A stretch of 64,000 bases of DNA from Adiantum capillus-veneris (lineage: Eukaryota; Streptophyta; Polypodiopsida; Polypodiales; Pteridaceae): contig CM043967.1 in NCBI GenBank assembly GCA_014529385.2, positions 13,323,501 through 13,387,500 on the forward strand, read 5' to 3'. A program made the position numbers and the translations under genes. The notes beneath the pieces were generated by a model. That model searched no databases, was not told the DNA's origin, and saw only the letters and a program-made list of their open reading frames with translations. Within the stretch, counting starts at the first letter, position 1; every line of letters begins with the position of its first letter. Of this stretch, positions 20,967 to 31,561 are shown piece by piece.

Positions 20967-22145
20967 TTGAGAAAAACAAGTCAGGAAACTCAAGAAAAAC
21001 CTAAATACCAGGACAAGGATTCAACCATTACACGTATTGAACGAAGAAAGAAGTATCAAGAGTTGAAGAAAGCTCTAAAGGAGATGTATACCACTAAAAT
21101 GGAAACCACCGAAGAGGAAAGTAAAGATGTAATGAGTGTTCCATTCCATTACAAGAAATATACTCTCCAAGACCAAAAGATCATAGTCAAACAACCTGTC
21201 AGGGAACTAGGAAAACAGGGCGAGTCCTACGAGGGACCTGAAAATGAAAAAAATATAGATTTGGCCGAACCAGGAGAAGAGGCTAGACTTGCCTCCATTG
21301 CAAACGACCTGACAGAAGAAGAAGATCTTTTGTTAAGCTTACTGAAAGAATACCGAGATATCTTTGGTTGGTCTTATAAGGATCTCAAGGGTGTTGATCC
21401 AGAAATCTGTCAATGTACCATACCTATGAGAGATGATGCGAAACCAAGCAGACAAAGGCCATATACTTATAATGAAACATTTTCCAGAAAGATCAAAGAA
21501 GAGATAGAAAAGCTAAAGGAAGCTGAATTCATTTAAGAAATTGAACACCTACAAATTGGGTGTCTTCTATTGTGGTAGTACCCAAAAAAAAAGGAAAATT
21601 AAGAGTGTGTATCAATCTCAAGAAAGTGAATGCAGCCACCATTAGAGACAACTTTTCTCTTCCAATCATTGAGCATGTTTTAAAACAAGTTTCAGGAAAA
21701 GAAGCTTATAGCTTTTTAGATGGCTTTTCGGGATACAATCAAAGGTCAATACAAAACTGCCTTTGCAACTGAATGGGGTATTTTTGCCTATCGAATTATG
21801 CCTTTTGGGTTTACTAATGCTCCTGCCACCTTTCAAAGATTGATGAGCCATGCTTTTAAGGATTATCTTTGGAATTTCTTGGAAGTATATATGGATGATC
21901 TATGTGTACATTCATCAATCCAGGCTGATCATTTTGAACACCTCAAAAAGATATTAAAAAATGTAGACTTTATTTGCTTAAATCCTAAAAAGTGCACATT
22001 TATGGGTAGACAAGGAAAGATTCTTTGACATATAGTTTCTAAAAATGGCATAGCTACTAATATGGATAAAATTCATGTTATTGTTGAATTGCTTAGATCG
22101 ACAACAGTCAAAGGGGTTCAAGCTTTCATGGGACATTGTGGATAT
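20967..22145 (+). pseudogene. Family A reverse transcriptase
   Basis: 20,967-21,536 carries YRDIFGWSYKDLKGVDP and QRPYTYNETF, the N-terminal RT motifs. After a TAA (21,534-21,536), 21,560-21,772 carries VVVPKKKGKLRVCINLKKVN and SFLDGFSGYNQ with the first catalytic aspartate. A frameshift leads into 21,720-22,028 with FGFTNAPATFQRLM and YMDD at 21,888-21,899. GHCGYYR closes the domain near 22,145. All catalytic residues are present; the breaks are one stop and about two frameshifts. It copies element RNA into DNA in the virus-like particle. Confidence 0.95.
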
Positions 22146-22163
22146 TACAGATGATTCATTTAC

Positions 22164-22680
22164 ATGTACGCTATAATTGCAAAACCCATGTACAACTTGA
22201 TTACACTCTTTGAATGGACTGATGACTGTGAAGAATCCTTCGTGAAGCTAAAGCAAGCTTTCACTTCAGCCCCAATATTGAAAGCATCAGATTGCAATAA
22301 GATATTCCACATACATGTAGATGCTTCCAATTTTGCCATTGGGTGTATACTAGCTCAACTAGGAGAAGGGAAAATTGATTTTCCTATCTCTTATGCTAGT
22401 AGACAATTGAATATGGCAGAGTAAAACTATACAACCACTAAAAGGGAAGGATTAGGAATGATCTAAAGTATAGACATTACCTATTAGCTAACAAATTTGT
22501 GTTCTTTGTGGACCACCAAGCCTTATTATACTTGGTCAACAAGCCATGCAACACAGCAAGAATAGTGAGATGGTTCATCATTCTTCTGGAATTTGATTTC
22601 ACTGTAGTTGTGAAAAAGGGCACCACTCACCAAAGAGCATATGATTTGTCAAGCATTATATCAGGAGAACCGCCAAAGGG
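22164..22680 (+). pseudogene. Family A RNase H
   Basis: HVDASNFAIGCILAQ carries the first catalytic aspartate, the region around 22,440-22,470 holds the glutamate (KREGLG), and FFVDHQALLYL (22,502) the next aspartate; LLEFDFTVVVKKGTTHQRAYDLSS ends the domain. A TAA at 22,422-22,424 and a shift near 22,465 interrupt it. There is one RNase H only, so this is not the dual RNase H architecture known from the Tat/Ogre lineage. Confidence 0.9.
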
Positions 22681-22689
22681 AGTAGACGA

Positions 22690-23083
22690 TGATCTACCAG
22701 ATGCATATCTGTTCTTCGTGGAAATGATACCCCGATGGTCAAAAAATATGGTAACATTGATGACCATAGCTCAAGTGGATTTGCAAATACCACTCCCTAT
22801 TACAACCAAATTAATTGGGCAATCGACTATGTATCAATTACTAGCTAGAAGGTTATACAAAAGAAATAGGGATAGAATATTGCTTTTGTGTATTAATCCT
22901 GAAGAGAAAACCCAATACGTAAGTAAAGCACATATTACCATAGTGGGACTTCACTTTGTGGAAGAACAAACTATGCAACGGATCTTGAGACTTGGAGTAT
23001 TTTGTCCAACCATGAGGAGTGACATTTGCTCATTTGTAAAAAAATGTCCTCAATGCCAGAACAAACACCCATACCTCTTGTGA
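22690..23083 (+). pseudogene. First integrase zinc-finger (H2C2) module
   Basis: Starts with DAYLFFVEMIPRWS, then LYKRNRDRILLLC, then AHITIVGLH (H-x6-H) and KKCPQCQ (C-x2-C, about 23,045-23,056). These are the parts of the HHCC module that precedes integrase in plant Ty3 elements. A second copy follows directly, about 378 bp further on. This first copy lacks the usual W-W-P between the two metal-binding pairs and has FCPTM instead, so it is diverged but has kept all four metal ligands. Confidence 0.75.
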
Positions 23084-23475
23084 CATTGTTCCAAATATCA
23101 TTCATTTTCCTAAGTGGAGTAACTATCTAGCTACTTACTTATCAAGCCAAACATCTCCTGAGGATATGAGTAAATGCCGCCAAAGAACAATTGAAACTGA
23201 AGTAAGAGACTATGCTCTTATTGGAAACCAATTGTATCGAAGAGGGAAGGATCAACATCTACATCTTTTGCAAATTAATATAAATATATTCCCATAATAG
23301 AACAAGCACATGCTGGGTTAGCTGGAAGTCACTTTTCTAGTGATACCACCATGAGAGCAATCCTAATGGCAGGCATATGGTGGCCAACACTTTTTGCAGA
23401 TGCCAAAGTATACATTCAAAGGTGTGATGCATGTCAACGAGCAAAAATGCCAACCCGTGCAGATAGCATGCCTTT
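23084..23475 (+). pseudogene. Second integrase zinc-finger (H2C2) module
   Basis: Parallel order to the first module: HFPKWSNYLATYL, then GNQLYRRGKDQHLHLL, AHAGLAGSHF (H-x6-H), AGIWWPTLFADA and RCDACQRAK (C-x2-C at 23,423-23,434). It leads directly into the catalytic core (MMGARAFAEWGIDFVGPI). Stops near 23,295 break the frame. This copy is the more typical of the two, and the integrase relic at 17.6 kb begins in the same place. Confidence 0.85.
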
Positions 23476-24360
23476 AAGATCGATGATGGGAGCTAGAGCT
23501 TTTGCAGAATGGGGTATAGACTTTGTCGGGCCAATACAACCACCTGCTTATAGAACCCAAGATCAATATATCATTGTAGCTATACGAACTATTTGACCAA
23601 GTGGGTGGAGGCTAAGGCAACCCAAGGGAATGATGCTAGAACCAAAGCCACATTCTTGTATGAGAATGTGTTCACAAGATATGGACTGCCAATATAAATT
23701 GTTAGTGATAGGGGAATTCATTTCCTCAATGAGGTAATTGAGTATTTGCTGAATGAATTTATGGTCATCCATAACAAATCGGCTCCCTATCACCCACAAG
23801 CAAATGGACAAGCTGAGTACACGAATAAAATTCTTAGCTTGATATTAACTAAAGTGGTTAGTTCAGGACGGACTGATTGGGAAATGAATCTCCATGCCGA
23901 TCTATGGGCTTATAGGATTTCATTCAAGATAGGTTTAAATGCTACACCCTTTAACCTTGTTTATGGTCTTGATGCCATACTGTCGATAGAATTTCTATTG
24001 CCGACAGTAAGGGTAGCTAAGGATCTTGAGTGGATTGGACATGAATTCTCAGAAAGGCTTGAAGATTTAGAAAATCTTGATGAGTAAAGGCTAATTGTTG
24101 TAGCTCATATCTATGCACAAAAGCGGAAACAAAAACAATTTTTTGATTCCCATCTAGTCACAAAAATCTTCAAAAAAGGGGACTCAGTTTTAATCTACTC
24201 CCTTAAACAACACACTCCCAAGTTTAAGAAAATGTAAAACGGACCATTTATCATTGAAGATGTATCACCAAGTGGAGAAATTAAGTTGTCTACCCTAGAT
24301 GGTGAACCAATGGCTAATTGGATTAGTGGATGCCGCTTAAAGAAGTACAATTTACCATTA
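23476..24360 (+). pseudogene. Family A integrase core and C-terminal domain
   Basis: WGIDFVGPI holds the first catalytic aspartate, IVSDRGIHFLNEV (about 23,700) the second, and HPQANGQAEYTNK (about 23,800) the glutamate. LVYGLDAILSIEFLLPT follows, then a GPF-type C-terminal module (NGPFIIEDVSPSGEIKLSTLDG, about 24,239). A frameshift near 23,590 and stops at 23,697 and 24,085 interrupt it. No chromodomain is visible. Integrase inserts the cDNA. Confidence 0.92.
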
Positions 24361-24580
24361 ACCAATGAATTGCTAGAAAAGATGCATGCAGCAAAGCAAA
24401 GAAAGATGAAACGACAGCAGGTCATTGATGAAGTCTAAGAGGAAGTTCGGCTCCAAGTACTCAAAAGGAAAGCTCCTCTAAAAAATCAACAATTACCTAT
24501 TTCCATCAACACTCTAGAACTAGATGAACGACTATGGGAATTACAGAAGCAGTGTGAACAGATGATGAATGGTCAGATGG
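24361..24580 (+). pseudogene. Post-integrase coiled-coil segment
   Basis: LLEKMHAAKQRKMKRQQVIDEV, a stop, then EEVRLQVLKRKAPL and ELDERLWELQKQCEQMMNG. It is charged and helical. Similar segments follow integrase at 18.56 kb and stand before the second protease-like domain at 3.1 kb. I infer a spacer or oligomerisation region of the extended Pol. Confidence 0.6.
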
Positions 24581-24581
24581 A

Positions 24582-24890
24582 ATGGACCCTCGCATCAAGG
24601 TACAATTGAAAAATCATAGCACAAATGCATTGGTTGATACAGGAGCTCGAGTAAATGTAGTCAGTTATTCCACGTACAAGAAAGAAACGAATCAGTCTTT
24701 GACATCAAGAATATCTGCTATCAAAGGATGCAACAAGAACCCAACACCTGCATTGGGAGTAGTCAACTTAAATGTGATATTATATGGATGTTAATGCCCT
24801 CATCAGTTTGTATGCTTACCAGATGAACACATGAATAAAACAATGATTCTTTGAATCTCATGGATGCGGACATATAAGGCAGTACCAGAT
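24582..24890 (+). pseudogene. Second retropepsin-like domain, after integrase
   Basis: NALVDTGARVNVVSYSTY carries an intact D-T-G-A active-site motif (about 24,636). It is followed by a strand-rich stretch (TPALGVVNLNVILYG), then after a stop FVCLPDEHMNKTMIL and ISWMRTYKAV, which resembles the I-L-G-x-x-W segment that closes a retropepsin fold. Length and order fit a complete single-domain aspartic protease. It is distinct in sequence from the protease at 19.6-20.2 kb. A protease domain downstream of integrase is unusual for Ty3 elements; it could also be a host-type DDI-like peptidase captured by the element. Confidence 0.65.
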
Positions 24891-24899
24891 TGGGACACC

Positions 24900-25560
24900 A
24901 ATCAACTCAAGCTATCACCTAAAGGAGGACAACTCATTGTTCCAATTGCACCAAGCAAAGAGGAACGGAAAAGAGGTTACTAGCAAATGAAATCACAAAG
25001 CAATCAATCTTCTTCGTCCTCTGGACAAGAAAATGCTACAAGTAGCATGCAAAGAGTTAGGCATATCTGGGTACCAAAAGTATAACTCAAGGACGAGCCG
25101 TTTCAAATTTGGGTGCCAAAACGTCATCTACTGTACCAAAGAAGGTTCCAAAGTTAAAAACACAAAGAAAAGAATCTTGGAGCAGGGAACCTAACGTAAG
25201 ATAGATTTGGAGGGAAAAGGAGCACTTATCTTTTCCGCAAATTGTAAAACCAATGAAGCAGGGGAGAGTTAAGTATCAAAACACTCAACAATAAAATTCA
25301 TCAAAGGAAAACCAAGATACCAGGGGCAAGTTAAAGCTCAACAACGTTGTCATTGATACCGATAGCTCAAGAAATCAACGTGCTAAAACATCCTAACGGT
25401 ACAATAAAGCAAAGAGCACAGAAGCTACAAGATTTTCTCTTTGGGAAACGGCAAAAGCAAACCTCGACCTCAGAAACCTTTGAGTTAATTACTCAAGACC
25501 CAACTCTTGCACAACATAATAATTTGAATTGCATTGATCTCAAAGCATAGTAGAGCCAAG
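24900..25560 (+). pseudogene. W-P-K tail of the extended Pol
   Basis: IWVPKV (about 25,065) and IWVPKRH (about 25,105) lie in basic, serine-rich sequence, followed by 25,347-25,550 (DFLFGKRQKQTSTSETFEL) ending in TAG at about 25,550. It parallels the tail at 3.64-4.34 kb. Function unknown. Confidence 0.5.
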
Positions 25561-26028
25561 CAAGGCTATGCATATACACGATTGTTCAACCCATGCACAT
25601 AGTCGTCCCGGAGTACGCGATCTAGGAGAGGTGGAAGGGAGCTAAGTAATTAAGGGCAATGTTTAAAGAGGGAGAAAAAAGTTGGATGTTAACGTGTGTT
25701 TTTTTGCAAAATTACGTAATAATGCCCTTACAAAATCATCAACAAGGGAAATTTAACTGATAACACCTTCTCGATGAGTGTAAATAATGTATATACTATT
25801 CAAAAATCATAAAAAATAGTATTTTTATTATTCGACAAATGAAAGCGGGAAGCCTAAATTAGGCCGCAAAGCCTACTTTTGCAAATTCTTGCAGAATGAG
25901 CTAACTGAATCCGATTGAAGAAATTTTTGAGTCTAACATAGATTTTACGGCCTAGTAGGAGTAACAGGGGAATCTGGGAAAAACTAGTTTGGGATGGGAA
26001 GTCCAAGTATAGATATCCAAGGTAGCCC

Positions 26029-26048
26029 AAAATCACGCGCGTGATTTT
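26029..26048. repeat. Perfect 20-bp palindrome
   Basis: AAAATCACGCGCGTGATTTT equals its own reverse complement. Related in layout to the A/T-armed, CG-centred palindromes further downstream. Confidence 0.9.
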
Positions 26049-26740
26049 TGGAGTCTACAGTCGTCCATTTACAGCGCCATCTCACACGAGACATGAGGGG
26101 TGAGTTCTAAACTTATCAATGAACATTTCTATGAGTCCGGGTAGCAAGTCTAGGCTAAAAAAAAAACCCTAGAAACCCAGCTATGCACAAAGTCCTACGA
26201 CACAAAACTGACCATAGCAGCCAGTCAACTCAACCGAATTGGACGAGACTTGAATTGTAGCATACCCCTATATAACAAAACACTTTCTTATCACCAAATG
26301 ACCATTTGGCAGGGGTCGAGGGGGTGTCAAGTAAATAAGCTAGGTTTTTGCCATATACCAGAATTGAATTCTGACTCCTTGGGCAGCTCATAGATTGGGT
26401 CTATACACAATGTACCTAGATGGTTTCATGGAAACAGTCAAGGCAAGCTCTCGAACATTAGAAAACAGCTCAAAGGCTACAAAGTGTCAAATTTGACATA
26501 CGAAGTCAAACTGACTCCGAATGGGCTAAAACTGGATGAGTAGCATCAAGACTATGTAGCGCACAAGTCCATGGCTTCAAAAGTGACTAACCAACTCTAC
26601 ATGACAAGTAGTCACAAAAATCGGTGATTTCAAAGTCGACGAGAGCACGAAGTGATGCGAACACGACCAAAATTCATTTTATGACTTGTTTTAGATGTAT
26701 TGAAGATGTTTAGATCATCAAATTGTGAATTCTTGCAAAA

Positions 26741-27334
26741 AAAGTGATTGTTGTAATTAATCGTGATTATTCACTTTTGTGCTTGTTTGGCTTGAAATTG
26801 ATCTCTTCACTGCACCTATCACTTGTACACATCTATTACATGCCACTTGTCAAGTATGAGCCAAAATGATCAAGAAAAACTCTGAGTTTGTAGAAAAACG
26901 CACCAAAGTCTTTTCAATCCAATTTTTTGAGTTAACAGTCACATTTTTTGATCCAAATCACGCCATATCTGACACACAGACTCTACATCCTGCCTAGAAC
27001 CAAGTTGCAACAAAAAATATACAAATAGATGAAAAAGTTAATAATCACTCGATTATTTACTTTTTTGTCAAAATGGATGCAATTTGCAACTTTGACCTTA
27101 TGGGACCAAAGAACATGATGTCCCAAGCTCACTAATCAAGTTTGAGCAAATTTTGATCTCAAAAATTGAAAATCTCTTTATATCTACTGTGTTAGAGTCT
27201 AAAAGCCTGAATATGGCACCATTTCCACCCAGTGCACTCAAATGAGCCTACACTTCACTCAGAGTACCTAAATGCCATATGTTTCAAGCCTATGATGTCA
27301 AAAATGCAAAAAGTTGTCGCGATTATTTACTTTT
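26741..27334. repeat. Three spaced palindromes with CG centre (3' spacer)
   Basis: Copies at about 26,741-26,780, 27,033-27,066 and 27,309-27,334 are variants of A/T arms ending ATTATTTACTTTT around a CGCG or CTCG centre. Start-to-start spacing is about 292 and 276 bp. Each copy has lost part of one arm, but the right arm GATTATTNACTTTT is kept in all three. Confidence 0.7.
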
Positions 27335-27515
27335 GTTGCAATTTTTGCTTGGACTGCATGATTTGATCTCTACATGTTTTTATGCATCTATGCATGCTCC
27401 AAAATTGATTTGAAGAAAAATGGATATCATTTGCCAGCAATTCAGACTCAGGGCATTTCACAACGGAATTTGTAGAATTTTCTAACTTTGAGACTGTATT
27501 GACTTAACAGGAGCA

Positions 27516-30500
27516 ATGCAAGTGGCTAAGAAGGAAAAGAAAAGGGTGTCCCAAAAAGATAAGCTGGAGGAGTTGCCACCGTACCAATTAGATCCAAGCT
27601 CAGTGAAGATGACAAAGGAAACCTACTTGTCTAAAGAACAGCTCGAAGAAAACAACGTAACAAGAGTGAAGAAGGAAACTAGGTAGAATTACAAATGCTA
27701 CCTAAGGAGGTTTATGATGTAGCGGCAAAGCCAGACACCAAGGAAGCCAACAGAAGGTTGGGGCTTCGAGATTTCTATGACCACGAACCATGTGGAGTGG
27801 CAAGGTGGTTCCTCCACTTGCCTCTACCATCAACATTTCCACTTCCTATCAAAGAGACTGCCACGGTACACAACTCCAAACCATGCGGTTACAACTACTT
27901 TCACTCAAGTATTGAATCCAACACCTAGGCAAGCAATAGATCACGTGTAGTACATGCTTACAACACTGAAGGGCACAAAGAAAGAGGGAAAGATCACATA
28001 TATGGGTGCTCCAGAAGTGCTAACAAGAATAGCATATCATGTTATTGGAATGGCGGACAATTTTCTGCTAGCCCCAAATCAGAACACCTGGATCATTTCA
28101 GCTCAACCTTCTCCAAAGACCACTCGATCACAACAAAGAGAGTATATAAATTAAATGAGGAATCTGCAAAGTTCCCATGAAGCACATAGTAGTGAAATCT
28201 TTGACAATGAAGAAAGAAGGGCAAGGATTGAAGCAATGAAAAAGAAAGCAGCAGTAGCTCACCAAGAGGAATCACAGCAAAAGAAAGCTAGGTTTGAAAG
28301 AAAAGGAAACATACAAAAGGAGCCACCAAGCTATAGGTGAAGACCCTGAAAGATGGAGTCCAAGAGAAATAAAGGGACCAGGAACCAAGAACCCTGCAAA
28401 GAAGGGTCCAAAGGATCCCAAAGATTTGCTCGAGCGGATGTATACAAAGCTGAAGGAAGCTCTAGAAGCTCAAAGAAAAGCAATGGAAGAAGCGGTTGAG
28501 CAACAAAGACATGTGGAAGCTGCTAAACAAAGTGAATCACATCATGACCATGAGGAGATGTCTCCAAGACCCTCTGAACCAACTATGGAACAAGAAGATC
28601 AGCCCATGCCGAGTCCAAGGCCTTCACCAATGGATAAATATAAGGAAGACAATGCAGCAAAGGAAAAAGAGCATGAACAACAGGAAGAGGCAGATTTTGA
28701 ACAACCCAAGGACGGCAAAACAACTGCAAATAGACCTTACTCTACAACAGCTCAAGAAGCAGAAGCAGTCAAAACATCCACAAAGCCTCAAGGAGGAGAA
28801 GTAGAATCACCTCCACGGCCACAAGCAGAAGCCACTGCTCCAACCAAAGAGCCAAAAACCGACACAACCCAAACTTCTAAACAACCCCAGGTAGAATCTG
28901 AAGACTGGGAAACCAATGATGAAGACATCATGCAAGTAAATGAGTATGCAAAGCAAATACAGCTGATGACAGACAAGATGAGAACAACAGCACTTAGCCG
29001 CAATGCCAAGGCTAAAGAGCTGGAGCAAGTGATTGATGCTCTACAAGGAGAGCTAGAAGACAGAATCAACGTCATTGAAGATCTTCAAGGATAGATTACA
29101 GAGCTGAAAAATGAAGCAACAATACACCAGATTGCAAAGAAGAAACATCAAAAAGAGATGGAAGAGCTAAGAGAGCTCCTGACAAAGTTATCTGATGCAT
29201 GTAAAATCAAAGATCAACAACTGACAGAAGTAACCAATGAACTTTAAACCACTACTCTGTGAGTACAAAAGATCCAAGTGCAGCTAGATGTAGCTAATGA
29301 CTCTTTGCATTACTCCAAGCAACGGATCAATGATCAAGCGGCATTTCTAAGACAGATAAGAGAAACCCCCGTTGTAGCCTCAATCAAGGGAATAGATGAA
29401 GTCTACAAGACTTTAGAAAAGAAGAACAAGGACCTTGAACTTGAGCTGAAGGTGGAACAAACGCAAGACGAGACCTTGCATTGATGCGGGTTCAAAGAGA
29501 AAAGCAATTTCTCAAGGAAATAGAAGAATTGAAGAGAGTCAATCAGCTGCTACTATGAGAGGGACAAACACAAACTCAGGATCAAGCAAGAACCTCTGAA
29601 CAACCAACCATCAACATACCGTCAGTTTCTTTTGCTGATATGGAAACACGACCATCAGAAGGGGTAGCAGGAGAGTCAGATTTTCAAGTACCAATCATTG
29701 AAGTCGAGCAAGTACCAATGGTCCAGCTTTCTAAAGCTGAAGAAGATGCACTGAAAGAGTAGATTGTCCAAGAAGCAGATGTTGAATGGAAAGCAACAAT
29801 GGAATGGGAGTTCAGAGTTCTCCACTCATTAAATGTAACTCCCAAACAAATCAATGCTCAATGGCATCAGCAATCACTGCCCTATCCATTGATAAAGGTG
29901 CAACTACTACAGGTTAAGGAAAGACTTTACAAGGATATGCAGGCAGAAGGCTCAGATGATATCCACCCAAAATGGAGAAAAAACTGGTTGAACAAGAACT
30001 CTAGATACCTAATTTTGTTCACAAGAGAACCTGTAGCCCTACAAAAGGACCCTACATTTTGTCATGTACCAAGGGTAAGGACATGGCAGGCACACGATGT
30101 ACTGAAGAAGAAGAGGCCAACATGGGTTAAATTACCCACGACTACAAGCTCCAGAGCAGGGACCAGCAACGGAATAATACAAGGTGAAAACCCTAACGGA
30201 CGCCATGACCTTCTTCAAGAGCCTCCCTGACCTCCCATGTGCAATGCTTTGTAAGATCTGCAGAATGTTTCTCTCCTACATTCAAAATTCTCACGAATCT
30301 GAGCAAGCAGGAGCATCATGGATGTCTTTCCTCGAAGGCAACAATGATCTATGCTATGATTTAAGTGGACAGCCTTCAGAAGAAATCCTCTACGGCTTCT
30401 CCGTCAGATGTATGTTCCTGCCATCTAGCAATATGTTGGCATTCAAAAAGACATTCTATATAGGTTTCTTCACATGGAGAACAAAGATATTTGGGCCAGT

Positions 30501-30678
30501 AATCGACAACCTTACATCAAGGTTTGTTGGCTATTCAACCATTGAACTTAAAAACAGAGTCACTAGGCAGTTTTTGCAAGTCTCTGACAAAGAAAGACAA
30601 ATCAGATATGAAAAAGCCCTACATGCACTAAAAGACCACCTCGCCAGCCGTCAACCCAAAGAATACTTTAGTCCATGA
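27516..30678 (+). pseudogene. Accessory reading frame of family A (unknown protein, about 1,050 codons)
   Basis: An ATG at 27,516 follows an acceptor-like CTTAACAG. The frame is broken into 27,516-27,686, 27,695-27,928, 27,954-28,340, 28,294-29,484 (two in-frame stops), 29,485-30,230 and 30,184-30,678, ending 36 bases before the LTR. The N part is mixed; the centre (28.2-29.5 kb) is very rich in E, K and Q and should form a long coiled coil; the last roughly 165 codons look globular (FLEGNNDLCYDLSGQ, FFTWRTKIFGPVIDNL). No membrane segment or signal peptide is visible, so an envelope role is not supported. Its position between pol and the polypurine tract matches the extra frame of Athila-like elements. 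I do not recognise its family. Confidence 0.75.
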
Positions 30679-30701
30679 AGCTGTGTCAGGAGACGACACA
30701 G

Positions 30702-30714
30702 TCGAGGGGGGAAA
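30702..30714 (+). other. Polypurine tract of family A
   Basis: GAGGGGGGAAA stands directly before the TG that begins the LTR, the expected plus-strand primer. Confidence 0.9.
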
Positions 30715-31561
30715 TGTTAGCAGCAATCTAACTTAGATAACATTTTTTGGAGCTTTTATTGTAAAAACACGTATTATTTTGATGAATCGGGAATGTTGTA
30801 ACTCCTACTTTCCATATAAACGATGTAATTGATGAGTCGGGGCTACAAGCTTCCAGATTGTATCAACCTATCTTTAGTTAGAGCTCTCGGATTATTAGTT
30901 TTGACCATAGAAACCTTGGCTAAGGTATAAAAGCCAAATTTTGGAGGTATTTTGTGAGTTTTTGATAATAGAACACAGCGTGACCTAACGGCACTCACTT
31001 TTTTTCCTTCTCGTGCTTCCTTCTCCCTTCCAGGTTGTCACATTGCAATGCTGTCTGTTGTGTTGCAACCGCATGTAAAAGCTCTACGTGTTGACGTAAG
31101 CATTTCATGGTAATCCGTAGCTTTTGGCGCCACTGACCCGCAACCTAATTTCATCATAAGTAGGAATTTAAGCTTAAAAATCATAAAATAAGTATAGGCG
31201 GGGTATTGGGGCATCATTGCTAAGCATTTAGATGCATTCTGGGTCAAAAATGACTAGGTCAAAAACATGTGTGCTTAGGTCTTATAAACATGTCCTAGAA
31301 GTTTCTTAATGTTTGTATGTCGTTTGATGCTTTAATGCTTATGATTTGTTTGCTGATTAGCGACTTGCTTTTGGTGATTTCTGTCATTTGAGTGTAGCTT
31401 GAGTTAAGTGCGAGTTGTCTGTTGTTTTCCAAGAGACTGAAAACCTCTTGTACCGTCTATGCACTTGTCCAGTCAGCTTCATCCCATGGATTGACAATTA
31501 TATTTGTGGTTCTCGCTATGTCTGCAATAAGATAGGAGTGAAGTTAGACACCCATCCCACA
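30715..31561 (+). repeat. 3' LTR of family A (847 bp)
   Basis: Begins TGTTAGCAGC after the polypurine tract and ends CCCACA. It matches the LTR at 48,684-49,591 (minus) along its whole length, apart from a gap of about 61 bp (absent here, near 31,265) and scattered changes. It includes a TATA box at 30,926-30,932. Confidence 0.95.
30926..30932 (+). promoter_or_regulatory. LTR TATA box
   Basis: GGTATAAAAGCC inside the LTR; the same box is conserved in the minus-strand LTR at 49,374-49,380. It would start element transcription. Confidence 0.75.

Larger units (their letters stand above)
25561..27510 (+). other. Noncoding spacer of family A between pol and accessory frame
   Basis: AT-rich and without long open frames. 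It contains four palindromes (listed separately) and ends with a pyrimidine-poor but acceptor-like ACAG just before the ATG of the accessory frame. The family's 5' leader on the minus strand (46.8-48.66 kb) has the same kind of palindromes. Confidence 0.6.
18790..31561 (+). mobile_element. Family A giant Ty3 LTR retrotransposon, 3' two-thirds
   Basis: Runs from the Gag C terminus to the 3' LTR on one strand. Domain order: Gag end, retropepsin, linker, RT, RNase H, zinc-finger module twice, integrase core with GPF-type C terminus and no chromodomain, coiled coil, second retropepsin-like domain, W-P-K tail, noncoding spacer, accessory reading frame, polypurine tract, LTR. The other copy (43.1-49.6 kb, minus) has a primer-binding site of the TGGCGCC type used by plant Athila/Tat-like elements, and that placement agrees with an extra frame 3' of pol. 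The 5' LTR, leader and gag start are lost at the junction near 18,790. Confidence 0.85.

Noticed and set aside
22164-22680. Second (archaeal-type) RNase H as in Tat/Ogre elements
   Set aside because: Only one RNase H domain could be found between RT and integrase.
18790-25560. Endogenous pararetrovirus
   Set aside because: Integrase, LTRs, primer-binding site of retrotransposon type and polypurine tract identify a Ty3 LTR retrotransposon.
28496-29075. Overlapping plus and minus frames of about 100 codons
   Set aside because: They are shadows of the low-complexity coiled-coil part of the accessory frame.
27516-30678. Envelope-like gene
   Set aside because: The position fits, but no signal peptide or membrane segment is visible, so the name is not supported.
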